Notes: generated from the letters alone by a model not told the origin. Counted from the first letter of the stretch, positions 1-11,903 are shown. The stretch is DNA of 64,000 bases from an uncultured Carboxylicivirga sp. (GCA_947503525.1 CANNEA010000001.1:1178001-1242000); one strand, 5' to 3'. Made by a program: numbers and translations.

Positions 1-2984
1 TCGCTGATGAGCATGTTGAAGAAATCATTGACTCTGGTGCTAAAACCATTCTATTGCACAAGGAAAATCAGAACTTGTCTGATTTTGCAATCATCTATAA
101 TACTCTACAGAAAGATCCTTGTAACTCTGAGAAAGAGGCTGTAGTTCATATCTATCGACAATTAAGAAATGCTGAGCCACCTGATGAGGCTACGGCACGT
201 GACGTTATTGATAAGTTATTCTTCTCTGATAAGCGATATGACTTGGGAGAAGTTGGGCGTTACAGATTAAATAAAAAATTGAATCTGAGTGCTGATTGGG
301 AAAGTAAAGTTCTTTCTCGTGCTGATATAATTGCCATTATTAAGCACCTTATTCAGTTGATCAATTCAAAAACTGACGTTGATGATATTGACCACTTAAG
401 TAACCGTCGTGTTAGAACGGTAGGTGAACAAATGGCTAATCAATTTGGTGTTGGTTTAGCACGTATGGCACGTACTATTCGTGAACGTATGAACGTTCGC
501 GATAATGAAGTATTTACTCCAATAGATTTGATTAATAGTAAGACACTATCGTCTGTTATTAATAGTTTCTTCGGAACAAATGCTTTATCTCAGTTTATGG
601 ATCAAACCAATCCATTAGCCGAGATTACGCACAAACGTCGTATGTCGGCATTAGGACCAGGTGGTCTGTCACGTGAGCGTGCAGGTTTTGAGGTTCGAGA
701 TGTACACTATACGCATTATGGACGTCTATGTCCAATTGAGACACCAGAGGGACCAAACATTGGTTTGATTTCTTCATTGTGTGTTTATGCAAAAATTAAT
801 GACCTTGGCTTTATCGAAACTCCTTACCGTCAGGTAGAAGAAGGAAAAGTAGATTTAAGTAATGAAGGTGTTTCATATTTAACTGCTGAAGAAGAAGAAG
901 AAAAAATTATTGCTCAGGCAAATGCGCCGGTGGGTGAAGATGGATTTTTCATTAACGAAAGAGTTAAGGCACGTGAAGAAGGTGATTTCCCGGTTGTAGA
1001 ACCTAAGGAAGTTCACATGATGGACGTTGCTCCTAACCAGATTGCTTCTGTAGCAGCCTCATTAATTCCTTTCCTTGAGCATGATGATGCCAACCGTGCA
1101 TTGATGGGATCCAACATGATGCGTCAGGCAGTTCCATTATTACAGCCTCAGGCACCTATTGTTGGTACAGGATTGGAAGGAAAATTAATTCAGGATTCAC
1201 GAACTCATATTGTTGCTGAAGGTAATGGTGTGATTGAGTATGTAGATGCTGATGAGATAGTAATTCGTTACGAATATACCGATAATGAGCGTTTTGTTAG
1301 CTTCGAAGGAGAAACTAAGCGTTATGCAATTACAAAGTACCAAAAGACGAATCAAAATACTTGTATCGATGTTAAACCATTGGTAAGTAAAGGTCAGAAG
1401 GTAACTGCTGGTCAGATTTTGACTGATGGTTATTCTACTGAAGATGGTGAACTTGGTCTTGGACGTAACCTTAAAGTAGCATTTATGCCTTGGAAAGGGT
1501 ATAACTTTGAGGATGCGATTGTAATTTCGGAAAAAGTTGTTCGCGATGATGTATTTACATCTGTTCACATCGATGAATATTCTTTAGAAGTAAGAGACAC
1601 TAAACGAGGATTAGAAGAATTAACTTCTGACATTCCTAACGTTAGTGAAGAAGCTACTAAGGATCTTGATGAGAATGGTTTGATTCGAATCGGTGCTCAT
1701 GTAACTCCTGGTGATATCTTAATTGGTAAGATTACACCTAAGGGAGAAAGTGATCCAACACCAGAAGAAAAGTTACTTCGTGCTATTTTTGGTGAAAAAG
1801 CAGGTGATGTAAAAGATGCATCATTAAAAGCTTCTCCATCATTAAAAGGAGTTGTAATTAATAAGAAGTTGTTCTCACGTATCGTTAAGGATCGTAAATC
1901 ACGCACTTCTGAGAAGAGCCAGATTACGAAAATTGATGAAGATTTCGCAAGGTCAGCTGAGGAGTTGAAAGGTAGATTAATTGATAAATTGTTTACTCAG
2001 GTTAATGGTAAAACATCGCAAGGTGTTAAAGATTATCTTGAAGTAGATATTGTTTCTAAGGGAACTAAATTTACCCAGAAAATCCTTAATGACATTGACT
2101 ACTTGAATGTTAATCCAAACAAGTGGACAACAGATAAAGATAGAAACGAACTTGTAGCTAAGGTAATTCATAATTACCGAATGAAATACAAGGAGTTGGA
2201 AGCAACTGAAAAACGTCAAAAGTACAATGTTACTATTGGTGATGAGCTTCCAGCTGGTATTGTTCAATTAGCTAAAGTTTATATAGCCAAGAAGCGTAAG
2301 ATAACAGTAGGTGATAAAATGGCGGGTCGTCACGGTAATAAGGGTATTGTTTCCCGTATTGTTCGTGCCGAAGACATGCCTTTCCTTGAAGATGGAACTC
2401 CTGTTGATATCGTACTTAACCCGCTTGGTGTACCATCAAGGATGAACCTTGGACAGATTTATGAAACTGTTTTGGCGTGGGCCGGTCAAAATTTGGGTGT
2501 GAAATTCGCTACTCCGATTTTCGATGGTGCTAAGATGGAAGACATGAACGAGTGGACTGATAAAGCAGGTGTTCCTCGCTACGGTCGTACTTATTTGTAC
2601 GATGGTGGTACAGGAGAGCGCTTCCATCAGCCAGCTACAGTAGGTATTATTTACATGCTGAAACTGGGTCACATGGTTGAAGATAAGATGCACGCTAGAT
2701 CGATTGGACCTTACTCATTGATTACGCAACAGCCATTAGGTGGTAAAGCACAGTTTGGTGGACAGCGTTTTGGTGAGATGGAGGTTTGGGCATTGGAAGC
2801 GTTTGGTGCTGCCAATATCCTACAAGAAATCTTGACTGTGAAATCGGATGATGTAATAGGACGAGCTAAAGCTTACGAAGCAATTGTTAAAGGAGATCCA
2901 CTTCCGCAAGCGGGTATTCCGGAATCATTGAACGTATTGCTTCACGAAATGCGTGGTCTCGGACTAAGTGTGAACTTAGATTAA
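1..2984 (+). CDS. rpoB: RNA polymerase beta subunit, 5' truncated by window edge
   Basis: This is the C-terminal three quarters of the beta subunit of DNA-directed RNA polymerase. It forms much of the active-site wall and the rifampicin pocket, and it pairs with RpoC. The reading frame is open from base 3, giving 993 visible residues; the usual Bacteroidota length is near 1270, so the missing N-terminus lies outside the window and the gene is not broken. Clear family motifs are [18 protein letters not shown] and [11 protein letters not shown] (the rifampicin/fork region), [12 protein letters not shown] (active-site lysines), and the C-terminal [13 protein letters not shown] clamp helix. The codon usage is that of a highly expressed gene. 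It is followed after 80 bases by rpoC, with a strong hairpin in the gap. Confidence 0.98.
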   Translation, partial: ADEHVEEIIDSGAKTILLHKENQNLSDFAIIYNTLQKDPCNSEKEAVVHIYRQLRNAEPPDEATARDVIDKLFFSDKRYDLGEVGRYRLNKKLNLSADWESKVLSRADIIAIIKHLIQLINSKTDVDDIDHLSNRRVRTVGEQMANQFGVGLARMARTIRERMNVRDNEVFTPIDLINSKTLSSVINSFFGTNALSQFMDQTNPLAEITHKRRMSALGPGGLSRERAGFEVRDVHYTHYGRLCPIETPEGPNIGLISSLCVYAKINDLGFIETPYRQVEEGKVDLSNEGVSYLTAEEEEEKIIAQANAPVGEDGFFINERVKAREEGDFPVVEPKEVHMMDVAPNQIASVAASLIPFLEHDDANRALMGSNMMRQAVPLLQPQAPIVGTGLEGKLIQDSRTHIVAEGNGVIEYVDADEIVIRYEYTDNERFVSFEGETKRYAITKYQKTNQNTCIDVKPLVSKGQKVTAGQILTDGYSTEDGELGLGRNLKVAFMPWKGYNFEDAIVISEKVVRDDVFTSVHIDEYSLEVRDTKRGLEELTSDIPNVSEEATKDLDENGLIRIGAHVTPGDILIGKITPKGESDPTPEEKLLRAIFGEKAGDVKDASLKASPSLKGVVINKKLFSRIVKDRKSRTSEKSQITKIDEDFARSAEELKGRLIDKLFTQVNGKTSQGVKDYLEVDIVSKGTKFTQKILNDIDYLNVNPNKWTTDKDRNELVAKVIHNYRMKYKELEATEKRQKYNVTIGDELPAGIVQLAKVYIAKKRKITVGDKMAGRHGNKGIVSRIVRAEDMPFLEDGTPVDIVLNPLGVPSRMNLGQIYETVLAWAGQNLGVKFATPIFDGAKMEDMNEWTDKAGVPRYGRTYLYDGGTGERFHQPATVGIIYMLKLGHMVEDKMHARSIGPYSLITQQPLGGKAQFGGQRFGEMEVWALEAFGAANILQEILTVKSDDVIGRAKAYEAIVKGDPLPQAGIPESLNVLLHEMRGLGLSVNLD

Positions 2985-2995
2985 TAGTCTGATCG

Positions 2996-3024
2996 AAGAG
3001 AATAGGGCCTAGCTCTATTCTCTT
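2996..3024 (+). terminator. Hairpin between rpoB and rpoC (attenuator or processing site)
   Basis: Arms 2996-3008 and 3012-3024 pair over 13 positions, with one G-U and a 3-base loop. They are followed by a short, weak T-rich stretch (tttatat). The structure is as strong as an intrinsic terminator, but it lies inside an operon that must be co-expressed. Partial termination, mRNA processing or 3'-end protection are therefore more likely than full termination. Confidence 0.6.
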
Positions 3025-3064
3025 TATATCCATATTATATAATTTACAAAATATTCTAAGCTAT

Positions 3065-6000
3065 ATGGCATTTAGAAGAGATCAGAAAGCAAAGACTAGT
3101 TTCAAAAATATCACTATTGGTTTGGCTTCTCCAGAAGAGATTCTGGAAATGTCGAGTGGAGAAGTGCTTAAACCTGAAACTATCAACTACCGTACTTATA
3201 AGCCAGAGCGCGACGGTCTATTCTGCGAAAGAATATTCGGTCCTGTAAAGGATTATGAGTGTCATTGTGGTAAATATAAGCGTATCAGATATCGTGGTAT
3301 CGTCTGCGACCGTTGTGGTGTAGAAGTTACTGAGAAGAAGGTACGTCGTGAGCGTATGGGACACATTTCATTGGTTGTGCCTGTTGCTCATATTTGGTAT
3401 TTCAAATCGTTGCCAAATAAAATTGGTTACTTATTAGGATTACCAACAAAAAAATTGGATACTATTATTTATTACGAGCGTTATGTTGTTATTAATGCTG
3501 GTATTAAAGCTGAAGATGGTATCACTAAAATGGATTTCTTGACAGAAGAGGAATATTTAGATATTCTTGAAACTCTTCCAAAGGATAACCAACATTTAGA
3601 TGATGATGATCCAAACAAGTTTATTGCAAAAATGGGTGCTGATGCACTTCATATGTTGCTTGGACGTATTGAGTTGGATACTTTATCATATGACTTACGT
3701 CATAAAGCCAATACAGAAACTTCACAGCAGCGTAAAAACGAGGCTTTGAAGCGTTTGCAGGTTGTTGAGTCATTCCGTGATTCACAAGGGATTAATCGTC
3801 CTGAATGGATGATTGTAAAAGTAGTTCCGGTAATTCCACCAGAATTACGTCCATTGGTGCCACTTGATGGTGGTCGATTTGCAACATCTGATTTAAATGA
3901 CCTTTATCGTCGTGTAATTATTCGTAACAATCGTCTTAAGCGATTAATTGAAATCAAAGCTCCAGAAGTGATCTTACGTAATGAAAAACGTATGTTACAG
4001 GAAGCTGTGGATTCATTATTTGATAATTCACGTAAATCAAATGCTGTAAAAACGGATTCCAACCGTCCACTTAAATCATTAAGTGATAGTTTGAAAGGTA
4101 AGCAAGGTCGTTTCCGTCAGAACTTACTTGGTAAGCGTGTTGATTATTCTGCACGTTCAGTTATTGTAGTAGGCCCTGAGTTAAACATGCATGAGTGTGG
4201 TTTACCAAAGGATATGGCTGCTGAATTATTCAAACCGTTTGTTATCCGTAAGCTTATTGAGCGTGGCGTGGTAAAAACTGTTAAATCAGCAAAAAAGATT
4301 GTTGACCGTAAGGATCCTGTGGTTTGGGATATCCTTGAAAACGTGTTGAAAGGGCATCCGGTATTACTTAACCGTGCACCAACTCTTCACCGTTTAGGTA
4401 TTCAGTCTTTCCAGCCTAAGATGATTGAAGGTAAAGCTATTCAATTACATCCACTGGCTTGTGCTGCATTTAACGCGGATTTTGATGGTGACCAGATGGC
4501 TGTTCACTTACCATTAGGTAATGCTGCCATATTGGAAGCCCAAATGTTGATGTTAGCTTCTCAAAATATTCTTAACCCTGCCAATGGTGCTCCTATTACG
4601 GTACCATCACAGGATATGGTTTTGGGACTATATTATATGACTAAACATCGTGAAGGTGCTAAAGGGGAAGGATTAATGTTCTATTCTCCGGAGGAATCTA
4701 AAATTGCCTATAACGAGAAGAAAGTTGATTTACATGCCATCGTTAAAGTTAAAACTCAGGATACAAATGCTGAGGGTGAGATTGAGACGACCATTATTGA
4801 AACTACAGTTGGACGTATTTTATTTAATGAATTTGTTCCTACTGAAGCTGGATATATCAATGAATTGCTAACTAAGAAAGCACTTCGTGATATTATTGGT
4901 AATGTACATAAAGTATGTGGTACACCACGTACGGCTGCTTTCCTTGATGATATCAAAAACCTTGGATACCGCATGGCATTCGAAGGAGGATTATCGTTTA
5001 ATCTTGGTGATGTAATTATCCCTGCTGAAAAAGAAACTCTTGTTCAGGAAGGATATGATGAAGTTGCTGAAGTAGTGAATAACTACAACATGGGTTTCAT
5101 TACCAACAACGAACGTTACAATCAGATTATCGATATCTGGACGCATGTTAATGCTCGTCTGACTCAAACATTAATGAATCAGTTGACTTCAGATAGACAA
5201 GGATTTAACTCAGTGTTCATGATGCTTGATTCTGGAGCGAGGGGTTCTAAGGAACAGATTCGTCAGTTATCAGGTATGAGGGGACTGATGGCTAAGCCAC
5301 AGAAATCCGGAGCTGAAGGTGGTCAGATTATTGAAAACCCGATTCTTTCGAACTTTAAGGAAGGATTATCAGTATTGGAGTACTTTATTTCAACTCACGG
5401 TGCTCGTAAAGGTTTGGCTGATACGGCACTTAAAACTGCCGATGCGGGTTACTTAACTCGTCGTTTGGTAGATGTGTCTCAAGATGTTGTTATTCTGGAA
5501 GACGATTGTGGTACCTTAAGAGGATTAACTGCGACCGACATTAAGAATAATGAAGAGATTGTAGCATCATTGTACGAGCGTATTCTAGGTCGTGTAACTG
5601 TTCATGATATCTATCACCCAAGTACGGGCGAGAAATTGATCGGATCAGGAGAAGAGATCTCTGAAGAATTAGCTAAAGTAATTGATGAGTCTCCAATCGA
5701 ACGTGTTGAAATTCGTTCTGTATTAACTTGTGAATCTAAAAAAGGTGTTTGTGGTAAATGTTACGGACGTAACCTTGCTACCGGCCGTATGGTTCAGACG
5801 GGAGAATCAGTTGGCGTTATTGCGGCACAGTCAATTGGTGAGCCGGGTACACAGTTAACACTTCGTACATTCCATGTAGGGGGTACAGCTGGTAACATAA
5901 CTTCTGAGAACAATATCCTTGCTAAATACGATGGTATTGCTGAAATAGAAGAGTTACGTACAGTTCCTGCAACTACTGAAGAAGGACAAAAGGTCGATGT

Positions 6001-7330
6001 AGTAATTGGTCGTTTGGCTGAATTACGAATCATTGATAAGAATACTAATATTGCATTGACTACTCACCCAATTCCTTATGGTGCTAAACTATTCATTAAG
6101 AATGGTCAGGACATCAAAAAAGGTGATGTGATTTGTGAATGGGATCCATATAATGCCTTGATCATTACCGAAAAGGCCGGTAAGGTTGCATTCGATAATA
6201 TGATTGAAGGTGTTACTTACAAAGAAGAGTCTGATGAGCAAACTGGTTTCCGTGAAAAGGTAATCATTGAAACTCGTGATAAGACTAAGAATGCGGCATT
6301 ACGTGTGTTGAACAAAGACGGTGAGGTACTTAAGACCTACAACTTACCGGTAGGAGCTCACATGTCAGTTGACGAAGGTGATGACGTAATTACGGGACAG
6401 ATTTTAGCTAAGATACCTCGTGCTGTTGGTAAAGCTGGTGATATCACCGGTGGTCTTCCTCGAGTAACAGAGTTATTTGAAGCTCGTAATCCAAGTAACC
6501 CGGCTGTTGTATCTGAAGTTGATGGTGAGGTTACATTTGGTAAGATTAAGCGTGGTAACCGTGAGATTTTGGTAACTACCAAAAACGACGAAGTTAAAAA
6601 GTACCTTGTATCTCTTTCTAAACAGATATTGGTGCAGGAAAATGACTACGTTCGTGCAGGTACTCCTCTTTCTGATGGAGCAACTACGCCTTCTGATATT
6701 CTTAGTATTAAAGGACCTACAGCTGTTCAGGAATACATTGTAAATGAAGTACAGGATGTATATCGTTTACAAGGTGTGAAAATCAATGATAAGCACTTTG
6801 AGATCATCGTACGTCAGATGATGCGTAAAGTGGATATTGCTGATCCGGGTGATACTAAATTCCTGGAGAAACAAATCGTTGATAAGTTGGAGTTCATGGA
6901 AGAGAACGACAATATCTGGAGTAAGAAAGTTGTTGAGGATGCAGGTGATTCTACTACTTTGAAAGAAGGAATGATAGTTACTGCGCGTCGCTTACGTGAT
7001 GAAAACTCTCAGTTAAAACGTCGTGACTTGAAACTGGTTACTGCTCGTGAAGCAATTCCGGCTACATCTAGTCAGGTACTGCAAGGTATTACACGTGCAG
7101 CACTTCAAACGAAGAGTTTCATGTCTGCAGCATCTTTCCAGGAAACAACTAAAGTTCTGAATGAAGCAGCTATTCAAGGTAAAGTTGATAAGCTTGACGG
7201 ATTGAAAGAAAACGTTATCTGTGGTCACTTAATTCCAGCTGGTACTGGTATTCGTACCATTAGAAATGTTGTAGTTGGGTCTAAAGAAGAATTCGATCGC
7301 CTTGTAAGTAAAGAGACGATTGCTGAATAA
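3065..7330 (+). CDS. rpoC: RNA polymerase beta' subunit
   Basis: Catalytic largest subunit of RNA polymerase, 1421 residues, which is full length for Bacteroidota. The first zinc site is C66-x-C68...C81-x2-C84. The active-site magnesium loop [12 protein letters not shown] has its three aspartates at 472, 474 and 476. The second zinc site includes C889, C896 and C899 in [11 protein letters not shown]. The trigger-loop neighbourhood reads [15 protein letters not shown]. The start is the ATG at 3065, where the family N-terminus (MAFRRDQK) begins. It is co-directional with rpoB upstream and a DUF3467 gene downstream, the usual Bacteroidota arrangement. Confidence 0.99.
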   Translation: MAFRRDQKAKTSFKNITIGLASPEEILEMSSGEVLKPETINYRTYKPERDGLFCERIFGPVKDYECHCGKYKRIRYRGIVCDRCGVEVTEKKVRRERMGHISLVVPVAHIWYFKSLPNKIGYLLGLPTKKLDTIIYYERYVVINAGIKAEDGITKMDFLTEEEYLDILETLPKDNQHLDDDDPNKFIAKMGADALHMLLGRIELDTLSYDLRHKANTETSQQRKNEALKRLQVVESFRDSQGINRPEWMIVKVVPVIPPELRPLVPLDGGRFATSDLNDLYRRVIIRNNRLKRLIEIKAPEVILRNEKRMLQEAVDSLFDNSRKSNAVKTDSNRPLKSLSDSLKGKQGRFRQNLLGKRVDYSARSVIVVGPELNMHECGLPKDMAAELFKPFVIRKLIERGVVKTVKSAKKIVDRKDPVVWDILENVLKGHPVLLNRAPTLHRLGIQSFQPKMIEGKAIQLHPLACAAFNADFDGDQMAVHLPLGNAAILEAQMLMLASQNILNPANGAPITVPSQDMVLGLYYMTKHREGAKGEGLMFYSPEESKIAYNEKKVDLHAIVKVKTQDTNAEGEIETTIIETTVGRILFNEFVPTEAGYINELLTKKALRDIIGNVHKVCGTPRTAAFLDDIKNLGYRMAFEGGLSFNLGDVIIPAEKETLVQEGYDEVAEVVNNYNMGFITNNERYNQIIDIWTHVNARLTQTLMNQLTSDRQGFNSVFMMLDSGARGSKEQIRQLSGMRGLMAKPQKSGAEGGQIIENPILSNFKEGLSVLEYFISTHGARKGLADTALKTADAGYLTRRLVDVSQDVVILEDDCGTLRGLTATDIKNNEEIVASLYERILGRVTVHDIYHPSTGEKLIGSGEEISEELAKVIDESPIERVEIRSVLTCESKKGVCGKCYGRNLATGRMVQTGESVGVIAAQSIGEPGTQLTLRTFHVGGTAGNITSENNILAKYDGIAEIEELRTVPATTEEGQKVDVVIGRLAELRIIDKNTNIALTTHPIPYGAKLFIKNGQDIKKGDVICEWDPYNALIITEKAGKVAFDNMIEGVTYKEESDEQTGFREKVIIETRDKTKNAALRVLNKDGEVLKTYNLPVGAHMSVDEGDDVITGQILAKIPRAVGKAGDITGGLPRVTELFEARNPSNPAVVSEVDGEVTFGKIKRGNREILVTTKNDEVKKYLVSLSKQILVQENDYVRAGTPLSDGATTPSDILSIKGPTAVQEYIVNEVQDVYRLQGVKINDKHFEIIVRQMMRKVDIADPGDTKFLEKQIVDKLEFMEENDNIWSKKVVEDAGDSTTLKEGMIVTARRLRDENSQLKRRDLKLVTAREAIPATSSQVLQGITRAALQTKSFMSAASFQETTKVLNEAAIQGKVDKLDGLKENVICGHLIPAGTGIRTIRNVVVGSKEEFDRLVSKETIAE

Positions 7331-7356
7331 ATAGATTAAAACTATTATTTTAGATA

Positions 7357-7397
7357 AAGGAGAGAGGGGGAGCACAATTGTGTCTTCCCCTTTTCTT
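7357..7397 (+). terminator. GC-rich hairpin after rpoC
   Basis: A G-rich left arm (7357-7372) can pair with TCTTCCCCTTTTCTT (7383-7397) around the perfect palindrome CACAATTGTG (7373-7382), using G-U pairs and a bulge. A short T-rich tract lies in the right arm. It could be a partial terminator separating rpoBC from the DUF3467 gene. Confidence 0.45.
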
Positions 7398-7414
7398 AAT
7401 TAAGATACACTGTT

Positions 7415-7738
7415 ATGGAAGAGAAGAAGAATCAAAATCAACTTAATATTGAGTTGAACGAAGAAGTAGCTCAAGGAACATATTCAAACCTGGCAATCAT
7501 TACGCATTCACCATCAGAGTTTGTTTTGGACTTTGTAAGAATTATGCCTGGTGTACCCAAGGCACAGGTTAAGTCAAGAATTGTGATTACGCCTGAACAT
7601 GCTAAGCGTTTAATGAATGCCTTAAAAGATAATATTGTGCGATATGAGTCCATCCATGGACCTGTTAAACAGACTGATGAAGGACCGGGAGGAGGCCCTA
7701 CAATGCCTATGAATTTCGGTCCTACAGGACAAGCTTAA
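7415..7738 (+). CDS. DUF3467 family protein
   Basis: A small soluble protein of 107 residues. The core (residues about 10-85), with AQGTYSNLAIITHSPSEFVLDF and later ITPEHAKRLMNALKDN, is the DUF3467 signature. That family is found directly behind rpoC across Bacteroidota and also in archaea. Its biochemical role is not established as far as I know; the genetic position suggests a transcription or housekeeping link, which is inference. The C-terminal tail is glycine/proline-rich (GPGGGPTMPMNFGP) and probably disordered. It is followed immediately by an intrinsic terminator, so it closes the rpoBC transcription unit. Confidence 0.9.
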   Translation: MEEKKNQNQLNIELNEEVAQGTYSNLAIITHSPSEFVLDFVRIMPGVPKAQVKSRIVITPEHAKRLMNALKDNIVRYESIHGPVKQTDEGPGGGPTMPMNFGPTGQA

Positions 7739-7742
7739 ATTA

Positions 7743-7771
7743 AACGGGGCAATACTGCTCCGTTTTTTTTA
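7743..7771 (+). terminator. Intrinsic terminator of the rpoBC unit
   Basis: Stem AACGGGGC (7743-7750) and GCTCCGTT (7757-7764), 6-base loop, then an uninterrupted T run. It ends the rpoB-rpoC-DUF3467 unit 15 bases before the next start codon. Confidence 0.85.
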
Positions 7772-7786
7772 TTTTTACAAGAAAAA

Positions 7787-8962
7787 ATGATTTATCAGCT
7801 AAGGATCGTAGCCTGCATTTTTATTTTGAATATTGGTTTTACATCGTGTGATACTCAAGCAATGAAGGAAAACATTGTGTTGGGTTGTGAACGATTTGAT
7901 AAATACCTTCCTTTAATTGAAAATAAACGAGTTGGTCTATTAGTCAACCATACCTCTTTAGTTCAAACTACCCACCTTATTGATACATTAATTGCATTGG
8001 ATATTAATGTATGCAAAGTATTTGCCCCCGAACATGGTTTCCGGGGAACTGCAGATGCCGGAGAACATGTAAAAAGCGATATTGATCCTGTAACCGGCTT
8101 ACCGGTAATTTCAATGTATGGTAAGTCAAAAAAACCTTCTGCCGAATCACTTTTGGATGTCGATGTTGTTATTTTCGATATTCAGGATGTGGGTGTTCGA
8201 TTCTATACATACATATCGTCGATGCATTACATGATGGAGGCCTGTGCCGAAAATAACATTGAGTTTATTGTTTTGGATCGACCTAATCCTAATGGTGATT
8301 GTTTTGACGGTCCAGTCTTAAAATTGGAATTTAGTTCATTTGTTGGGATGCACCCAATACCAGTAGTTCATGGTTTAACGGTCGGTGAATTGGCTCAGAT
8401 GGTTAATGGAGAGCTTTGGTTAAAGGATGGGCTAAAGTGTAAGCTTAAGATTGTTGAGATGGATAATTATAACCATGCTAAGCCTTATGTGCTGCCGATA
8501 AAGCCTTCACCTAACCTGCCAAATAATACTTCTGTTAGATTATATCCGTCCTTATGTTTTTTCGAAGCCACACAAGTAAGTATTGGACGTGGTACCCGGA
8601 TGCCATTTCAGATTATTGGATATCCCGATAGTTGTATGGGTTCCTTTCATTTTACGCCACAATCCATTGATGGTATGTCCAAAAATCCCAAACACAAGGA
8701 TAAAGTATGTTATGGAATTGATTTAAGAAATGCTTCGGACGATAGCACATTTACTTTAAAGTATTTACTGGATTTTATGAATAAATGTGTACCTCAAGAG
8801 CTTTTACTCGATAATGAAAGATGGTTCAATCTCCTTGCCGGAAATGACACCCTACTTCAAAAAGTAAAGGATAATTGGAGTGAGGAGCAGATAAAAGAGA
8901 GCTGGAAAGCAGAACTATCTGAATATGCTAAATTGCGTTCGAAGTACCTACTTTATAAATAG
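7787..8962 (+). CDS. NamZ-like exo-beta-N-acetylmuramidase (DUF1343), lipoprotein
   Basis: 391 residues. An N-terminal signal ends in the lipobox GFTSC with Cys21, so this is probably a lipoprotein. The body matches the DUF1343 family, whose characterised Bacillus member NamZ (GH171) releases MurNAc from the non-reducing end of peptidoglycan fragments. Family landmarks are VGLLVNHTSL near residue 50, the FAPEHGFRG block near 85, IFDIQDVGVRFYTYISSMHY near 130, and LDRPNPNG near 165. It lies 19 bases upstream of the GH3/serine-hydrolase gene and is probably co-transcribed with it. Together they would strip MurNAc and GlcNAc in turn from wall fragments. The substrate is inferred from the family, not visible in the sequence. 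Confidence 0.85.
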   Translation: MIYQLRIVACIFILNIGFTSCDTQAMKENIVLGCERFDKYLPLIENKRVGLLVNHTSLVQTTHLIDTLIALDINVCKVFAPEHGFRGTADAGEHVKSDIDPVTGLPVISMYGKSKKPSAESLLDVDVVIFDIQDVGVRFYTYISSMHYMMEACAENNIEFIVLDRPNPNGDCFDGPVLKLEFSSFVGMHPIPVVHGLTVGELAQMVNGELWLKDGLKCKLKIVEMDNYNHAKPYVLPIKPSPNLPNNTSVRLYPSLCFFEATQVSIGRGTRMPFQIIGYPDSCMGSFHFTPQSIDGMSKNPKHKDKVCYGIDLRNASDDSTFTLKYLLDFMNKCVPQELLLDNERWFNLLAGNDTLLQKVKDNWSEEQIKESWKAELSEYAKLRSKYLLYK

Positions 8963-8981
8963 ACTGACATAGATCAACTGT

Positions 8982-11903
8982 ATGCGATTAATTCGATTAT
9001 TTTCGATTTTTACGTTCTTATTGCTTAAAACACCATCTGTAGATGGGCAATGTAATTTTAACATTGATGAGAATGGAATTGAATGGGTAGATAGTATATA
9101 CTCTTCACTCACAATGGAAGAGCGAATTGCTCAGCTCTTCTGGATTGCGATTGAACCAAAGAATCAATTGTTACAAGCCAAAAATATTGATTGGATTAAT
9201 AGTTATCAGCCTGGAGGTATTATATTCTTTAAAACCCAAGCTGAGGAACTGGTTGATCTTAGTAATACCTATCAGAAGCTTTCAATGGTTCCGCTCACAG
9301 TTGCTATTGACGGAGAATGGGGGCTGGGTATGAGATTGACTGATGTTCCATCATTTCCATTCCAAATGACTCTGGGCGCTATTCAGAATGATAGTTTGAT
9401 TTATGAAATGGGTATGCAAGTTGGACATCAGATGAAGGCTATGGGCATCCATGTTAATTTGGCTCCTGTTGTTGATGTTAATAATAATGCTGATAATCCG
9501 GTTATCGGTAAGCGATCATTTGGTGAGCTTCCTTTGAATGTTGCTCTTAAATCATGGGCATATGCCAAAGGAATGCAGGAAGCAGGTATAATAGCCGTTG
9601 CTAAGCATTTTCCTGGTCATGGCGATACGAATAAGGATTCGCATCATACTTTGCCATTGATTAGCCATGATTTTAACCGTTTGGATTCTGTTGAACTAAT
9701 TCCTTTCAAGCATGTAATTGATAGCGGTATTATGGGCGTAATGACGGCGCACCTTTCAATTCCTTCTCTAGAAACAGAGTTGAATCGACCATCGGGCCTT
9801 TCTAAAGCTATTGTTTCTGATTTATTAAAGGATTCATTAGGTTTTGATGGCTTAGTTGTAAGCGATGCGATGAATATGCGTGGAGTAAGTCAATTTGCAA
9901 AAAGAGGAGAGCTGGAATTGCAAGCTTTGTTAGCGGGTAATGATGTAGTTGAATTTACAAGCGATTTACCTTTAGCCATTAAAGTAATCATGGAGGCCAT
10001 TGAGATAGGAAGATTTGATAAATCGGAGCTTGAAGCAAAGTGCAAAAAAGTATTAGCCTTGAAATACTGGAGTGGCTTGGCTAATTATAAGCTTATTGAC
10101 AAAGACGCCATTACTGAAGCTACTGATTCTCCTGAAGCAGGTTTTTTGAACCATCGTTTGCATGCGGCATCAATAACTGTATTAAAAAACTCGAAGGATT
10201 TATTACCTTTTCGTCATTTGGATACACTAAGAGCTGTTGCTTTATGCTTTGATAATAAAAGTGAATGGCAAGATAATTTCTGGCGATTCAAACAAATAGA
10301 TGTACACCAATTCGGTGGTTCGGAGTACCAACAGTGGCTAAGCCAGAAGAAAGATGAATATGTCATTATTTTACTCAAAGATTTTAAGACTTATAAAAAG
10401 AATAAGGCTGCTATAGACGAGTTGTTGGAGAATCGAAGGTGTATACTTGCCTTTTCAGGTAATGCATATAAGCTTGAGGGTATTACTAAGCTTGGAAAAG
10501 CACAGTCAATCGTGTTAACTTATCAAAACAATTCCACATCAAGAGATGTATTGACCCAAATGTTATTTGGTGCTATTTCTGCCAACGGTAAATTGCCGGT
10601 CACTATTAACGCTAAATACCCGGCAGGAAGCGGATTAAATGTGAAAGCATTAAACAGGCTTTCCCATTCCTTTCCTGAAGCTGTTGGGATGGATTCGAAA
10701 CTAATTAATAAGCAAGTCGATTCCATTGCAAATGCGGGAATTGAAATGGGAGCCTTTCCCGGATGTAGAGTATTGGTGGCGTTGCGAGGTCAGGTTATTT
10801 TTAATCAAGCATACGGCTATCATACCTATAAAAAAAAACATCAAGTTCAAATTCATGATGTATTTGACTTAGCTTCAGTTACGAAAATAACCGGCCCTTT
10901 GCCTTTATTAATGAAAGGTGTAGACGAAGGTTTAATTAATCTGGATGCTCCATTTTCTGATTATTGGCCGGATTGGCAAAATCGATTATTTCATCGATCC
11001 AATAAGAAGAATTTAATTTTTCGTGATGTATTAGCTCATCAGGCAGCTTTAACGCCATATATCAATTATTATCCAATGACGATGGTTAATGGAGCTTATC
11101 AACCCAAATACTATAGTTCAGAGCTTAGCGAAAAGTATGATCTGGCCATTAGTAATCATCTTTATTTAAGCTCTAAATTCAAGAAGGTTGTGTACAAAGC
11201 CATAAGGAAATCACCCATGCTTGAGAAGAAAGAATACAAATACAGCGGGCTTTCTTTTATGATTTATCCAGAATTACTAACGGAGTTGTTTGGGGAGGAG
11301 TATGAGGCGCATTTATATCAATATTTCTATCAGCCATTAGGGGCTTCTTCCTTAGGATATAATCCATTGAGTCGAATAAATGAGGAAAGAATTCTGCCGA
11401 CAGAAGAGGATTTTAATTTTCGCTATCAATTGAGTAAAGGTAGAGTGCATGACGAAGCGGCTGCCATAATGGGAGGAGTTTCGGGTAATGCAGGATTGTT
11501 TTCTACTGCCGTTGATTTGGCTAAAATGATGCAGATGTATTTGCAAAAAGGAAGCTATGGTGGGGTTCGATATTTAAGTGAGAATGTGGTAAATGAATTT
11601 ATTAAAGTGCAGTTTCCAGAGAACAATAATAGGAGAGGACTTGGTTTTGACAAGCCATTATTTGGTAATGATACATTAAGCATTGAAAAAAGCTACCCGG
11701 CACCTGGAGTTAGCGCTTCAAGTTTTGGACATAGTGGATACACGGGAACATTTGTTTGGATTGATCCTGAATATCAATTGGTTTATATTTTTCTTTCCAA
11801 TCGAGTTTATCCCACGCGAGAAAATCCATTAATTTATCGAAAAAATATCCGTCCTTCTATACAGCAAGTTTTCTATAATGCTTTGGAGAGTCAAAAGAAC
11901 TAA
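8982..11903 (+). CDS. GH3 beta-N-acetylglucosaminidase fused to class C beta-lactamase-family serine hydrolase
   Basis: A 973-residue two-domain exported protein with an N-terminal signal peptide. Residues about 35-380 are a GH3 domain of the NagZ type: KHFPGHGDTNKDSHH (K208-H209) is the NagZ signature loop and D295 in VVSDAM is the expected nucleophile. A middle domain (about 390-560) resembles the GH3 C-terminal domain. Residues about 575-970 are a beta-lactamase/D-aminopeptidase-like serine hydrolase with S632-x2-K635 (SVTK), Y754-S-G and H917-S-G. The fusion recurs in Bacteroidota. It should remove GlcNAc from muropeptides while the second domain acts on peptide or D-amino-acid bonds. Its stop overlaps the stop of the convergent downstream gene by four bases (CTAA). 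Confidence 0.88.
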   Translation: MRLIRLFSIFTFLLLKTPSVDGQCNFNIDENGIEWVDSIYSSLTMEERIAQLFWIAIEPKNQLLQAKNIDWINSYQPGGIIFFKTQAEELVDLSNTYQKLSMVPLTVAIDGEWGLGMRLTDVPSFPFQMTLGAIQNDSLIYEMGMQVGHQMKAMGIHVNLAPVVDVNNNADNPVIGKRSFGELPLNVALKSWAYAKGMQEAGIIAVAKHFPGHGDTNKDSHHTLPLISHDFNRLDSVELIPFKHVIDSGIMGVMTAHLSIPSLETELNRPSGLSKAIVSDLLKDSLGFDGLVVSDAMNMRGVSQFAKRGELELQALLAGNDVVEFTSDLPLAIKVIMEAIEIGRFDKSELEAKCKKVLALKYWSGLANYKLIDKDAITEATDSPEAGFLNHRLHAASITVLKNSKDLLPFRHLDTLRAVALCFDNKSEWQDNFWRFKQIDVHQFGGSEYQQWLSQKKDEYVIILLKDFKTYKKNKAAIDELLENRRCILAFSGNAYKLEGITKLGKAQSIVLTYQNNSTSRDVLTQMLFGAISANGKLPVTINAKYPAGSGLNVKALNRLSHSFPEAVGMDSKLINKQVDSIANAGIEMGAFPGCRVLVALRGQVIFNQAYGYHTYKKKHQVQIHDVFDLASVTKITGPLPLLMKGVDEGLINLDAPFSDYWPDWQNRLFHRSNKKNLIFRDVLAHQAALTPYINYYPMTMVNGAYQPKYYSSELSEKYDLAISNHLYLSSKFKKVVYKAIRKSPMLEKKEYKYSGLSFMIYPELLTELFGEEYEAHLYQYFYQPLGASSLGYNPLSRINEERILPTEEDFNFRYQLSKGRVHDEAAAIMGGVSGNAGLFSTAVDLAKMMQMYLQKGSYGGVRYLSENVVNEFIKVQFPENNNRRGLGFDKPLFGNDTLSIEKSYPAPGVSASSFGHSGYTGTFVWIDPEYQLVYIFLSNRVYPTRENPLIYRKNIRPSIQQVFYNALESQKN

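Noticed and set aside
54-2984. Truncated rpoB gene starting at 54
   Set aside because: The frame is open from base 3 and reads as RpoB; the cut is the window edge.
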